From the NCBI GenBank assembly GCA_003483885.1, contig DMXI01000608.1:6375-70374 (forward strand): 64,000 bases of DNA. Reading direction: 5' to 3'. How positions within the stretch are numbered: position 1 is the stretch's first letter; each line of letters begins with the position of its first letter. The notes below the pieces were generated by a model. That model saw only the letters and a program-made list of their open reading frames with translations. It was not told the origin of the DNA and searched no databases. The stretch is from Microscillaceae bacterium (GTDB taxonomy: Bacteria > Bacteroidota > Bacteroidia > Cytophagales > Microscillaceae). The translations under genes were made by a program, and so were the position numbers. Of this stretch, positions 1-9,023 are shown one piece after another.

Positions 1-1799
1 TTGCCAGCTCCACCAACTCCATCGCCTGAAAAGGTAACTGTTCCAGTTCCTCCTGATACATTTACTGTCAAGGTTTGAGTATTAGCATTCACAGCGATAC
101 TAGGGGTTCCACCTGAGGGAAAGGACCCTAAATCGATGCTTTCAAATGACAAATCTCCAGCAAGCGTAGGTGAATTGATTGTAATGCCTGTAATAGTTCC
201 TTCAGTGACTCCTCTTAAACAACCATTAATTGCTCTTACAGAAATAGAGATACCTGTTCCTGCGCCACTTGGGGTTAAATCAATGTAGTTGTCGGTGGTA
301 GTAGTAGTACCTCCACCAAATTGCGGAGGAATAGTCCATTCATATTGAGTAGCTCCTGCTACTCTTGGTACAGTATAACGGAATGATGTCCCTGCGTTAG
401 AACAAATAGAAGGAGAACCAGAAGGGCCAGTAATATCACCAGGACTTAAGTTTAGAGAAGGGTCATTAAGATTCGCGGTAACTCTAAGATCATTTTTAAC
501 CCGAGGATTTTGGCTTTCGCGGCAATTATTTACTGCTTTTACGGTAAGAGTTGTTGTACCGCCAGTCACGGCTTTTGGAGTAAGGGTAATAGAGTTGGTA
601 GTGGTTCTCCATTGATCAGCCACTGAAGTGGCTGTAGCACCAGTTACATCAAAAAAAGTAGATGATACAGTCCAAAGGTAGGCATTGGCTCCAGTTACTG
701 GATCAACCGAATAAACCCTGGACCCACTTGATAGACAATGGTTAGCCACTCCCGTAATGGCCGAGGGGTTTAAGTCTAGGTCAGGTATGGTAGCTCGTCC
801 TTCAATAGTCACCAAGTTTTGCCCAGCCAAACCAACAAAATCATAACGTTGGAGGTCCGCTGGGTCTACCCTAATATGGGCAGTTTGGGTTCTGTCAGCA
901 TTGTAAATTACCCTCACCCCAGAAATCATCAACGTATTACTTAAACCTGCATCTTCAATGGTATAGTTGATTCTAATCCGGTCTGCATTAACATCTATTG
1001 AGTTTATTATCGGATTACTACTGTTTTTAGGACCTAAAAACCTTATGTCTAGTTCTTTACCAGCGACCGACTGATTATTATCAAATTTGAAGTCACTGTC
1101 ATCAAAATGAATATCAAGCTCTCCTGTTTTATTACGAACAAAACCATAAGCAGAAACTTCAGAAATTAAAATGGGGGAAACAGTAGCTACTTCTGTCTGG
1201 CATAAATCTCCTGAAGCAGTCCCCCCAGTTACCGATAATGCGTTGGAGGTTCTAAAACTAAAGTCTTGGGCAGGCACTACATCTCCAGCACCATTTCTTA
1301 ATGCGCCACCCCTAAGCCGTAAGGTATAAGTAGTATTGGGGCTTAAATCGGCGGTAAGCCGTAATAAAAATAATATACTTTGGGAGTTTTGCTGTACATC
1401 AAGGTCAGCCCGATTATCAGAGTTGCCCAGAGAAGCCACCCCAGTAATAAGGCTGGTTGATGACCCATCTAATATATCAATCGTTCTAGAAAGGTCGTAC
1501 CGCGAGTTAAAAAGATTATCTGATGTTCTGCCGGATCCAGCTGGAAAAGGCGTTGGCAAAATATTTTCATTAAAATTAATCTCAACAATAAAATAATTGA
1601 GTGGTACATGACGCGCGCTATCTGAGCCAGAATTTTGTCGAGGGAGGCGAAAACCTTTAGTTATAGTAGGGAAATCTGTCTGAGAAACATAAAACCTTAC
1701 TTTTTCAACAACAGGTTGAGCAAAAGCCAGATGGATATTCAATAACAGATTGACCAGTATAATACAGCCAATTGCTAGCGGTTTTGATAATACTTTCAT
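1..1799 (-). CDS. Secreted PKD-like repeat protein, 3' part cut by window edge
   Basis: An uninterrupted minus-strand frame runs from ATG at 1799 to the left edge (599 codons seen, no stop). The N-terminus has Lys then a hydrophobic stretch ending in LAFAQ, a typical signal peptide cut after Ala. The body is rich in Thr, Gly, Asn and Ser. After about residue 350 it shows PKD-like units typical of large Bacteroidota exoproteins (segments such as YLWTVSS and YEWTIPP, each followed by alternating strands). Such proteins usually end in a T9SS sorting domain or a gliding-type C-terminus, which would lie outside the window. The N-terminal third has an Ig/filament-like composition. Role in adhesion or surface structure is inference. 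It is divergent from the NHL gene at 2305, with about 500 bases between. Confidence 0.85.
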   Translation of the reverse strand, partial: MKVLSKPLAIGCIILVNLLLNIHLAFAQPVVEKVRFYVSQTDFPTITKGFRLPRQNSGSDSARHVPLNYFIVEINFNENILPTPFPAGSGRTSDNLFNSRYDLSRTIDILDGSSTSLITGVASLGNSDNRADLDVQQNSQSILFLLRLTADLSPNTTYTLRLRGGALRNGAGDVVPAQDFSFRTSNALSVTGGTASGDLCQTEVATVSPILISEVSAYGFVRNKTGELDIHFDDSDFKFDNNQSVAGKELDIRFLGPKNSSNPIINSIDVNADRIRINYTIEDAGLSNTLMISGVRVIYNADRTQTAHIRVDPADLQRYDFVGLAGQNLVTIEGRATIPDLDLNPSAITGVANHCLSSGSRVYSVDPVTGANAYLWTVSSTFFDVTGATATSVADQWRTTTNSITLTPKAVTGGTTTLTVKAVNNCRESQNPRVKNDLRVTANLNDPSLNLSPGDITGPSGSPSICSNAGTSFRYTVPRVAGATQYEWTIPPQFGGGTTTTTDNYIDLTPSGAGTGISISVRAINGCLRGVTEGTITGITINSPTLAGDLSFESIDLGSFPSGGTPSIAVNANTQTLTVNVSGGTGTVTFSGDGVGGAG

Positions 1800-2304
1800 T
1801 ATAGTTTTGTAGGGTTTGGGTACAGTTCGTCTAAGAAATTTAATACCTTAATAGAGAACTTTGCCTTTCAGTTAGTATAAGGTAAAACTACTCATATATC
1901 AGTCTACTTGCCAAAAAGTAACCAAAAAAAGTTTTTTTTGAAAGCACTGATAATCAAAGCTTTATAGATAATAAAAAAACAAAATAGCTGAAAGTCTCAA
2001 ATATACTATATAGATCTCCTCTCCTCCAAAACAAACCACAAATCTTTTGTTATTTTTAGGTATTATACGATAAAAACAACTCCATTTTTGTTCTTAAAAA
2101 ATGCCAAAAATAATGTTAAAGAACAATTTTATCAAAACACACTTCGTCTTAAAACAATAGCATTTTGTTTACCTTTTGCCCAAGAAAAAGTATCAATAGT
2201 TTTGTCTTGTATTAATACTTTGTAAAAAAAAACAAAAGAGGTTTGAAATTACAGGAAAAAATTATCTTTGCAACTTCTAATTAACTTAACCAAAATATAA
2301 AATT
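1800..2304. other. Divergent intergenic region, very AT-rich
   Basis: No coding frame is supported here. It separates two divergent secreted-protein genes. A Bacteroidota promoter for the right-hand gene lies at 2242-2270. For the left gene, the minus strand carries a TATATTTG -7 element (plus-strand 1998-2005) with TTTG 21 bases upstream (plus-strand 2027-2030), implying a long leader; this assignment is weak. Confidence 0.5.
2242..2270 (+). promoter_or_regulatory. Bacteroidota-type promoter for the NHL-repeat gene
   Basis: TTTG at 2242-2245 and TATCTTTG at 2263-2270 with 17 bases between match the Bacteroidota primary sigma consensus TTTG / TAnnTTTG. The start codon of the next gene is 34 bases downstream of the -7 element. 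Confidence 0.75.
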
Positions 2305-4218
2305 ATGCAACGCTCAAAATTCTATAATTTGACCAGACTATGGAGCTTGTTATGCCTACTATGTTTGATTTCACCCCAGTTGTTGGCTCAGTCTGCTTTA
2401 AGCGTTAAAGATTCTATAGCCATCACCTCACCAGAAGGTATTGCTATACTTGCTGACGGAAGCTTTTATGTGACTGACCTGGGTAGCAATAAAATTCGTA
2501 AATATGATAATACAGGTACTTTTGTTTCTGAGTTTGGAGGCCCAGGTGCCACTGATGGACTATTCAATGGCCCTACTGGTATCGCTGTAGACAGCCAAGG
2601 AAATATTTTTGTGACAGACCGTAGTAACAATAGGGTACAAAAGTTTAACAGTAGCGGTACTTTTGTGAAGGTTATAGGAACTACTACTGCAAGCACCGCC
2701 AATGGGGACTTTAATAACCCTGTCGGAATTGCAATAGATGCCGCAAATAATGTGTATGTAGTAGATCGTTTTAATGATCGGGTACAAAAACTAACCAATG
2801 ATGGCGTATTTATCAAAAACATTGGAATGGCCGGAACAGCCGATGGACAGTTTGGTGCGCCTTATGGTATTATATTAGATAGCGATGCCAATCTGTATGT
2901 AACAGATACTGGCAATGACAACGTACAAAAATTTGACAGTACGGGTACTTTTCTTTCAAAGTTTGGCGTTTCTGGAACTGGCAACGGAGAATTTCAAAGC
3001 CCCTTAGGTATTGCATTAGATGCCCAAAAGAATGTTTATGTTTCTGATGTTGCTAATGACAAAATCCTAATTTTCAACAGTAGTTTCACTTTTTTAAGTA
3101 ATCTTACCACCCACCGCACTCTTACTTCAGCTGACTTCTTGGCGTTTAATGCAAATGGAGAGTTATATATAACTGACCGAAATTTGGGTCAGGTATATAT
3201 TTACACTACTCCCCGAGAAATCAACGTCAAAGCAGGTACTACTAACCTAGCTTCTAATAGTACTCGCGACTTTGGTAATGTGAATGTAGGAAGTAGTTCA
3301 GGAGATGTTACTTTCACTATTGAAAATTTGGGAGGATTTGATCTTACCTTAAATGGTACCGCAGGTAGTTTGGTCGTTTTGAGTGGTACCAATGCAGCTG
3401 ACTTTACCGTTACCCAAACCAATGTAACTTCACCAATTGCAGGTTTTTCCAACAAGACTTTTACAGTATCACTTAATCCAAGTGCTACCGGAACTCGTAC
3501 TGCAGCCTTAACCATCATGAGTAATGATGCCGATGAAGGAACCTATACCATCAACTTAACTGGAAATGGGGCCAACCCTGAAATTAATGTAAAAGCAGGA
3601 ACTACTGATGTAGCTTCAGGTGGTACTTATGATTTTGGTTCGGTACAATCTGGACAGAGTTCTGCTGACGTAACTTTCACGATTGAGAACACTGGAAATG
3701 GAATGCTTACTTTGAGTGGAACCGCAGGTAGTTTGGTTGCTGTAAGTGGTACCAATGCAGCTGACTTTACCGTTACCCAAACCAATGTGACTTCACCAGT
3801 TGCAGGTAATGGCAATGTCACTTTCACGGTAAAATACACGGCTGGTACTACTGTAGGAGCAGCCAGTGCGGTGCTTACTATTACTAGTAATGATGCCGAT
3901 GAAGGAACTTACACTGTCAACCTCACAGGAACTGCCACCAGCAGTGTAACTTCGTTGCCCAATACCTTAACTACTGGAAAGCTTAAAATAGGCCCTAACC
4001 CAGCAACTGATCGGGTAAAAATAATGGTAAGTGGCCAAGCGTCTACTGACATTAGCTACCAAATAGTAGATTTACAAGGGCGTGTGGTAAGCACAGGCAA
4101 TGGAAAAGCTCAAAATGGTGCTTTAACCTTAAACTTAAGTCAATTAGGCAAGGGAAATTACGTGGTGATTTTCAACATTGGCAATCAAATTGTTTCACGT
4201 CGTTTGCAAAAACAATAA
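2305..4218 (+). CDS. NHL-repeat, choice-of-anchor D protein with T9SS sorting domain
   Basis: 637 residues. A signal peptide ends near residue 29 (LLAQ). Residues about 35-290 are five or six NHL repeats with the recurring pattern GIA-D-N-YV-D-N-VQKF, forming a beta-propeller. Two Ig-like choice-of-anchor D domains follow, at about 304-424 and 425-550, each starting EINVKAGTT. From about 557 the IGPNPATD motif and the tail ending in SRRLQKQ mark a type A T9SS C-terminal sorting domain, so the protein should be exported by the Por system and anchored or released at the cell surface. The substrate of the propeller is unknown. The lipoprotein gene 40 bases downstream is probably cotranscribed. 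Confidence 0.9.
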   Translation: MQRSKFYNLTRLWSLLCLLCLISPQLLAQSALSVKDSIAITSPEGIAILADGSFYVTDLGSNKIRKYDNTGTFVSEFGGPGATDGLFNGPTGIAVDSQGNIFVTDRSNNRVQKFNSSGTFVKVIGTTTASTANGDFNNPVGIAIDAANNVYVVDRFNDRVQKLTNDGVFIKNIGMAGTADGQFGAPYGIILDSDANLYVTDTGNDNVQKFDSTGTFLSKFGVSGTGNGEFQSPLGIALDAQKNVYVSDVANDKILIFNSSFTFLSNLTTHRTLTSADFLAFNANGELYITDRNLGQVYIYTTPREINVKAGTTNLASNSTRDFGNVNVGSSSGDVTFTIENLGGFDLTLNGTAGSLVVLSGTNAADFTVTQTNVTSPIAGFSNKTFTVSLNPSATGTRTAALTIMSNDADEGTYTINLTGNGANPEINVKAGTTDVASGGTYDFGSVQSGQSSADVTFTIENTGNGMLTLSGTAGSLVAVSGTNAADFTVTQTNVTSPVAGNGNVTFTVKYTAGTTVGAASAVLTITSNDADEGTYTVNLTGTATSSVTSLPNTLTTGKLKIGPNPATDRVKIMVSGQASTDISYQIVDLQGRVVSTGNGKAQNGALTLNLSQLGKGNYVVIFNIGNQIVSRRLQKQ

Positions 4219-4258
4219 GCGTTTTATAAATTATCAGAAATTTTAAATTAGAAAAACA

Positions 4259-4678
4259 ATGAAGAAATATATAGTATTGACTCTTGTAGCTGCAGTAATG
4301 GTGCTAGTACAAGCCTGTGGCGGAAGTGATGATAACCCTACTCCTGGTTCCTCTACTGACACTAATTTGCTGAAAACCTGGAAAGTATCGCAAGTATTAG
4401 AAAACTCATTGGATATTACGGCTGAATTTACTCAATACCGTATCACATTTGCCGAATCAGGAACTACTAAAACTTACACTTTAGTAGATCGTCAAGGCAC
4501 AAGTTCTAATGGAAGCTGGAGTCAAAGCACCGATGGTTCTACCATCACCCTTACCGCTGGCGGTAGCTCCGTTACTCTAACTGGGGTAACCATTACGGCT
4601 ACTCAGCTAAAATACAGTGCCGACGAAGCAGGGAAAGCAGGGGCAATAAACTTGAGCTTTACTTTAATTCCTGAATAA
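4259..4678 (+). CDS. Lipocalin-like small lipoprotein
   Basis: 139 residues. The N-terminus MKKYIVLTL...LVQACGG is a lipoprotein signal with the lipidated Cys at about residue 20. The mature part starts with a Ser/Asp/Asn linker, then has a single short beta-rich domain (TWKVSQVLENS, GSWSQSTDG, LTGVTITATQLKYS) resembling the lipocalin-like families of small Bacteroidota lipoproteins. It lies 40 bases after the NHL gene and is followed by a strong terminator, so the two form a likely operon. Function unknown. Confidence 0.8.
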   Translation: MKKYIVLTLVAAVMVLVQACGGSDDNPTPGSSTDTNLLKTWKVSQVLENSLDITAEFTQYRITFAESGTTKTYTLVDRQGTSSNGSWSQSTDGSTITLTAGGSSVTLTGVTITATQLKYSADEAGKAGAINLSFTLIPE

Positions 4679-4708
4679 TAGATTGAGCATACATAATATT
4701 ATATATAG

Positions 4709-4738
4709 AAAACCGCCTTTTGAAAGGGCGGTTTTTTT
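4709..4738 (+). terminator. Rho-independent terminator
   Basis: Stem CCGCC/GGCGG extended by AA/TT pairs with a short loop, followed by seven T (4732-4738). It ends the NHL/lipoprotein operon. Confidence 0.9.
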
Positions 4739-4739
4739 A

Positions 4740-4921
4740 TGACACCTCTACTCTAAAAAACACCCATTTTTGGAGAATTTTTGTATATAATAAGTACCTA
4801 GTCAAAATTAAATATGACTAAATGGTTTTATGGTCGAATGGCTGCGCAACGCATTGCGAAACACACTGATAGTGACTTACCATTGAGACTTTTAACAATC
4901 TAGTACCTTATCTCCTTATTT
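4740..4921. other. Intergenic stretch with a phrase repeat
   Basis: No gene. Around 4845-4865 it contains the GCGCAACGCATTGCG motif, related to the dispersed intergenic phrases described at 30792-31260 and elsewhere. Confidence 0.5.
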
Positions 4922-5725
4922 ATGAAAACCCATCATTTAATCATTGCATTGTTGGTAGTTACCATTGGCATTACTTTTTACTTATCACAGAAAGGCCTCC
5001 TACCTAATAATCCATTAGCAAGCAGCAGCCTACCCCAAAAACGCCCACAAGGCATGATCATTGAGATGCATAATGGTGGAGGGATGCTTCCTATCTCAAA
5101 AGGAGTATATATTTCAGCAGATAGCTGCTACCAGCAAAACCAAGCGTACCGTACAAAAAACAAAACTTACTTTAAGCTCTCAGCCAAAGAGTTAGACCAG
5201 CTCTATCAAACGTTTGTGCACAATAAATTTGACCTCATCAAGACCCAACATTCTCAAACGCATGACCGAGGGGGAACCTCAATATATTTACGCATCAACC
5301 GTAAAACATATCAAATTCACAACTCAGGCAGTACTTATATTCGCAAAAGTTCCCAGAGTAATTTTAGCAATGTAGCCAATAGTCTCAAAAAAATGGTAAA
5401 CTCCAAAATAGCTCCACTTTTACAAGACATTACAGTGCAATTTACCCAAGAAGTAAAAAATCTCAGCCAATCAGGATATATCAATAGTGCTACCGCAAAT
5501 ATTAGCCAGGGATTCAAAAAGGATGAAAATTTTCCCGCCCAATTATCTTTCAAGTTTACCCCTGGCAAGCACCATTTTCGTGTCAGTTTTACGACTAAGG
5601 ATACTTTGGCCAATGGTAAAAAATACTTGGCAGGAGCTTTTGAGTTAGATATCAAACAAAGCACTCAAGGAATTTTAATATCCAAAGATTCAAGTAATGT
5701 CCTAAAGTTTGAATATTTGAAATAG
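4922..5725 (+). CDS. Exported or membrane-anchored protein of unknown function
   Basis: 267 residues. An N-terminal hydrophobic helix (about residues 5-23) acts as a signal anchor; no lipobox is seen. The rest is soluble, basic and Ser/Lys rich, in two parts: residues about 45-160 (ending in a helix SNVANSLKKMV) and 170-267 (beta-rich, FKFTPGKHHFRVSFTTKD). I do not recognise the family. It stands alone, behind the terminator at 4709-4738 and before a decayed region. ATG at 4922 is the only sensible start. Confidence 0.75.
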   Translation: MKTHHLIIALLVVTIGITFYLSQKGLLPNNPLASSSLPQKRPQGMIIEMHNGGGMLPISKGVYISADSCYQQNQAYRTKNKTYFKLSAKELDQLYQTFVHNKFDLIKTQHSQTHDRGGTSIYLRINRKTYQIHNSGSTYIRKSSQSNFSNVANSLKKMVNSKIAPLLQDITVQFTQEVKNLSQSGYINSATANISQGFKKDENFPAQLSFKFTPGKHHFRVSFTTKDTLANGKKYLAGAFELDIKQSTQGILISKDSSNVLKFEYLK

Positions 5726-5741
5726 CCTCTCCCCTACACTA

Positions 5742-5873
5742 CTAGACATCTTTCAATTGCGGAGATACCAACCAAGGTGCCACGTCGTGAGCAGTGGTTT
5801 TACTGCCAAGTTTAGCCAAAGTATCTAACAACTTGCCTCTCATCATAACCTCTTCCGTTTGTTTAATCGCTGC
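5742..5873 (-). pseudogene. Remnant of a protein C-terminus
   Basis: On the minus strand a 43-codon open stretch with protein-like composition ends in a stop at 5742-5744 (ending TAHDVAPWLVSPQLKDV). It has no usable start: the frame is closed by TGA at 5874-5876, and I could not follow the protein further upstream in any frame. It looks like the surviving 3' end of a deleted gene. Parent family not recognised. Confidence 0.4.
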
Positions 5874-6127
5874 TCAGCACCATTTTTTATTTGCTTTTTT
5901 AACACTAATACCATATAAAAAAACGCCCAAATTAGGATTAATAGAATTAAAACCTGCATTTCGAGTGGAATTTTTCACTGAATGGTATTTAAAGGGTGAT
6001 GAAAATAGGATTTTTCAGTTATCGCTTTTACGTTTGCGCCTTGGTTTCGGCCAATGAGATATTGGCAATAATACAGCGACTAACTTTACTTATTTTAACA
6101 CAATTAACCCTTAACATTTAAATTATT
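5874..6127. other. Intergenic region upstream of the TonB receptor
   Basis: No supported gene; a short plus-strand frame at 5794-6057 has no homology that I can see. TAACTTTA at 6081-6088 is a near-consensus -7 element 40 bases before the receptor start, with TTG at 6062-6064 as a weak -33. Confidence 0.35.
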
Positions 6128-8938
6128 ATGCAAAAAAATTTGCTAATCCTAACAATGTCCTTACTACTCTCCACAGTAGCTTTTGGGCAGAAAAAAACCA
6201 TTTCAGGAACTGTCCTGGATAACAAACAACAACCCTTAGTCAGCGCTACGGTACTCGAAAAGGGCACCACCAATGGTACTACCACCGATGTGGATGGAAA
6301 ATTTGCCCTGAATGTTTCAGAAAATGCCATTATTGAAATTCGTTTTGTGGGTTTTCAGACTCAAGAGGTAAGCGTGAGCGGGAAAAACACCTTCAATATT
6401 GTATTACTGGAAGGTTCTGCATTGGAAGATGTAGTAGTAGTTGGAAGTCGTGGAGCACCCAGAAGCGATGGAGATACACCCCTTCCCATAGACAAAGTGG
6501 GGGCTGATCAACTAGTAGCTACTGGACAAACTACCTTTGATAAAGCCTTGCAGTATACCATTCCGTCATTCAATACGGTACAAACTCCAGTAAATGATGC
6601 TACTTCTTTGCTCGATCCCTATGAAATCAGAAATATGGGGCCAAGCCGTACCTTGATTTTGATCAATGGAAAGCGTAAAAACCTTAGTTCTCTACTTTAT
6701 GTGCAAACTTCTCCAGGTAGAGGCGAAACTGGTGCTGATATCTCTGCCATTCCCATAGATGCTATCAAGCGAGTAGAAGTTTTGCGAGATGGGGCTTCTG
6801 CTCAGTATGGTTCTGATGCCATTGCCGGGGTGGTAAATATTGTACTGAAAGACCAAGTAGACGGTGCTGCGCTTACCCTAAGAGGAGGAGTTACCGGAGA
6901 AGGCGATGGAGAGTTTTTCGGAGTCGCGCTCACCAATGGTTCTGACCTTAAAGGCAAGGGCTTCTTAAACTATGCCATAGACCTATCTCAAACAGGGCTT
7001 GCCAATAGACCAGGTACCGTAAATGCCGAGGGAGAAGCCGCCGACTTTGGGGCTGATATTAACTTTGTGCGCGAGTTTTTAAGCCGAAAACCAGATGCGG
7101 GCAATATCAATGGCTCTCCTCAAACTACCGCAGCCAAGTTTTTAATTAACACTGGTATCAATATATCGCCCAATGCTGAGGTGTATGGCAACGCAGCCTA
7201 TGTGTACAAAAAAGTCAACAGTTTTGCCAACTATCGTACTCCCTACTGGCGAACAATTCAGGACTTTCCTTATTTGGCTAACTTTTTCCCGGGGACTCAC
7301 CCAACGAACGCTGGAGGATATGATGGATATGTTCCTTCGTTTGATGGAGACCTTTCTGACTACAATGCCACCATTGGAATTAGAGGTACTATGGGAAAAT
7401 GGAACCACGACGCCTCGTTGACCATTGGAGGAAACCAACAACTCTATACCATTAATAATTCGCATAATCGCAACTTTGTTTACTCTCCTTCTACCTGGCT
7501 AGATGCTAATGGAAATGGAGTGGTAGATGCAGGCGAGCTTACTCAAGGATCATCGCTTTATCGAGAAAACTCTCCTATTACCTTTGATGCGGGTGGCTCA
7601 CGATTTACGCACATCGTAGGTAATATTGATATTTCCAGAAGAATTGGAGAAAAATTAAGTATTGGTCTAGGTACAGAGTTTAGATCAGAAACTTTTACTG
7701 TAATAGAAGGTTCGCTGGCTTCTTACGATGGTGGAGGAGCCGATTCTTTTGCTGGTAACCAACCCGAAAACTCTGGTAAATTCAACCGCTACAACATTGG
7801 TGGTTACATAGATCTTCAATATGACATTACCGAAAATTTTCTTATCAATGGAACGGCACGAATAGAAGAATATAGCGATTTTGGCGAAGCCTTTGTGTGG
7901 AAATTGAGCTCCAGATATAAAATCTTAGGTGATCAATTGATTGTAAGAGGTTCGGTATCTACTGGCTTTAGAGCACCTACTTTACATCAAATCTACACCC
8001 AAAAAGCCCAGTATTCATTTGTACCTGGGGCAGGCATCCAGGTAGGAGGATTGATCAACAATGTATCTCCCCAAGCTAGATTGTTGGGAATCAATTCATT
8101 GGATGCAGAAAAGTCTCAGAACTTTACCGCAGGTATCGCAGTGAAACCCGCCAAGAATATCAACTTTACAGTTGACTATTATAACATTGAGGTGAGAGAT
8201 AGAATCATTTTAGGTACTGAAATAGGCCCTACCGCTGCTGGCAACACACCATTAGATGCCTTATTGGCGGCTAACAACCTAAATGATGTAAGCTTTTTTA
8301 GCAACGCCATAGACAGCCGTACAGCGGGGATTGACTTTGTAGGAAGCATCAATTTTATTCGCTTAGGGCGCGGAGTTCTGGGGATAAACCTGGCTGGTAA
8401 CGTGGTACTACAAAACGAACGTATCAATGAGGTAAATAATCCTGCCATTGTAGTATCGGCCAATCAATCGATTGTAAATGCGACCCAAGAAGCGCTTTTC
8501 TTTACATCCAGACCTGAAACTAAATGGATTTTGGGGTTAAACTATGACTTAGGGAAATTTAGATTTACTTTGAACAATACCTACTTTGGCAAAACTACCT
8601 TTAAACAACAAGGGTTGGATGAAAACCTAAGAACAGAGTTTGACCCACAGGTAGTTACTGATCTTGGAGTAATTATTTCACCTACCGATAAATTGACCAT
8701 ATCGCTGAATGTCAATAATATTTTGGGTATTCTGCCTAAATGGAACTTTGTGGCTGAAAACGCAGCTGGCCAAGCCATTATTGATGATACCAGCACCGAT
8801 ACTTTTGGGCTTACCCCTATTCAAGTACAATCTAACCTGATTACTTTCAATCAGCGTTACTCTCAAATGACTTATGACGGCTATCATTTTAGCCAATTGG
8901 GAGCATTGTTTAATGCCTCGGTAAGGCTTAGGTTTTAA
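6128..8938 (+). CDS. TonB-dependent outer-membrane receptor
   Basis: 936 residues. A signal peptide ends near residue 21 (VAFGQ). Residues about 24-100 are a carboxypeptidase-regulatory-like domain (ISGTVLDNKQQPLVSATV, GTTTDVDGKF), usual in Bacteroidota receptors. The plug follows at about 105-235 (RTLILINGKR, GASAQYGSDAIAGVVNIV). The remainder is a 22-strand-type barrel ending in aromatic SVRLRF. It should take up a siderophore, cobalamin or another large ligand with TonB energy. No SusD partner is adjacent, so it is not a SusCD glycan system; the ligand cannot be told. It is convergent with the serine hydrolase gene and shares the terminator at 8954-8996. Confidence 0.92.
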   Translation: MQKNLLILTMSLLLSTVAFGQKKTISGTVLDNKQQPLVSATVLEKGTTNGTTTDVDGKFALNVSENAIIEIRFVGFQTQEVSVSGKNTFNIVLLEGSALEDVVVVGSRGAPRSDGDTPLPIDKVGADQLVATGQTTFDKALQYTIPSFNTVQTPVNDATSLLDPYEIRNMGPSRTLILINGKRKNLSSLLYVQTSPGRGETGADISAIPIDAIKRVEVLRDGASAQYGSDAIAGVVNIVLKDQVDGAALTLRGGVTGEGDGEFFGVALTNGSDLKGKGFLNYAIDLSQTGLANRPGTVNAEGEAADFGADINFVREFLSRKPDAGNINGSPQTTAAKFLINTGINISPNAEVYGNAAYVYKKVNSFANYRTPYWRTIQDFPYLANFFPGTHPTNAGGYDGYVPSFDGDLSDYNATIGIRGTMGKWNHDASLTIGGNQQLYTINNSHNRNFVYSPSTWLDANGNGVVDAGELTQGSSLYRENSPITFDAGGSRFTHIVGNIDISRRIGEKLSIGLGTEFRSETFTVIEGSLASYDGGGADSFAGNQPENSGKFNRYNIGGYIDLQYDITENFLINGTARIEEYSDFGEAFVWKLSSRYKILGDQLIVRGSVSTGFRAPTLHQIYTQKAQYSFVPGAGIQVGGLINNVSPQARLLGINSLDAEKSQNFTAGIAVKPAKNINFTVDYYNIEVRDRIILGTEIGPTAAGNTPLDALLAANNLNDVSFFSNAIDSRTAGIDFVGSINFIRLGRGVLGINLAGNVVLQNERINEVNNPAIVVSANQSIVNATQEALFFTSRPETKWILGLNYDLGKFRFTLNNTYFGKTTFKQQGLDENLRTEFDPQVVTDLGVIISPTDKLTISLNVNNILGILPKWNFVAENAAGQAIIDDTSTDTFGLTPIQVQSNLITFNQRYSQMTYDGYHFSQLGALFNASVRLRF

Positions 8939-8953
8939 TTAAAAGTACTATTC

Positions 8954-8996
8954 AAAAAAAGAGCAGAGGCCCTCTCAATTGGTCTCTGCTCTTTTT
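8954..8996. terminator. Bidirectional terminator
   Basis: AAAAAGAGCAGAGGCC pairs with GGTCTCTGCTCTTTTT across a nine-base loop. An A-run precedes and a T-run follows, so it can serve both convergent genes. Confidence 0.9.
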
Positions 8997-9023
8997 GATT
9001 TTTTCAACTAACAGCAGCGTTTT

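Noticed and set aside
1336..1596. 86-codon plus-strand frame
   Set aside because: It lies antisense inside the long minus-strand PKD-like gene, which has a signal peptide and continuous protein-like sequence.
5794..6057. 87-codon plus-strand frame before the TonB receptor
   Set aside because: No signal, domain or protein-like composition; it overlaps the minus-strand remnant and AT-rich promoter DNA.
6128..8938. SusC of a SusCD glycan-uptake pair
   Set aside because: No SusD-like lipoprotein gene is adjacent and no glycoside hydrolase is nearby; a generic TonB receptor is the safer call.
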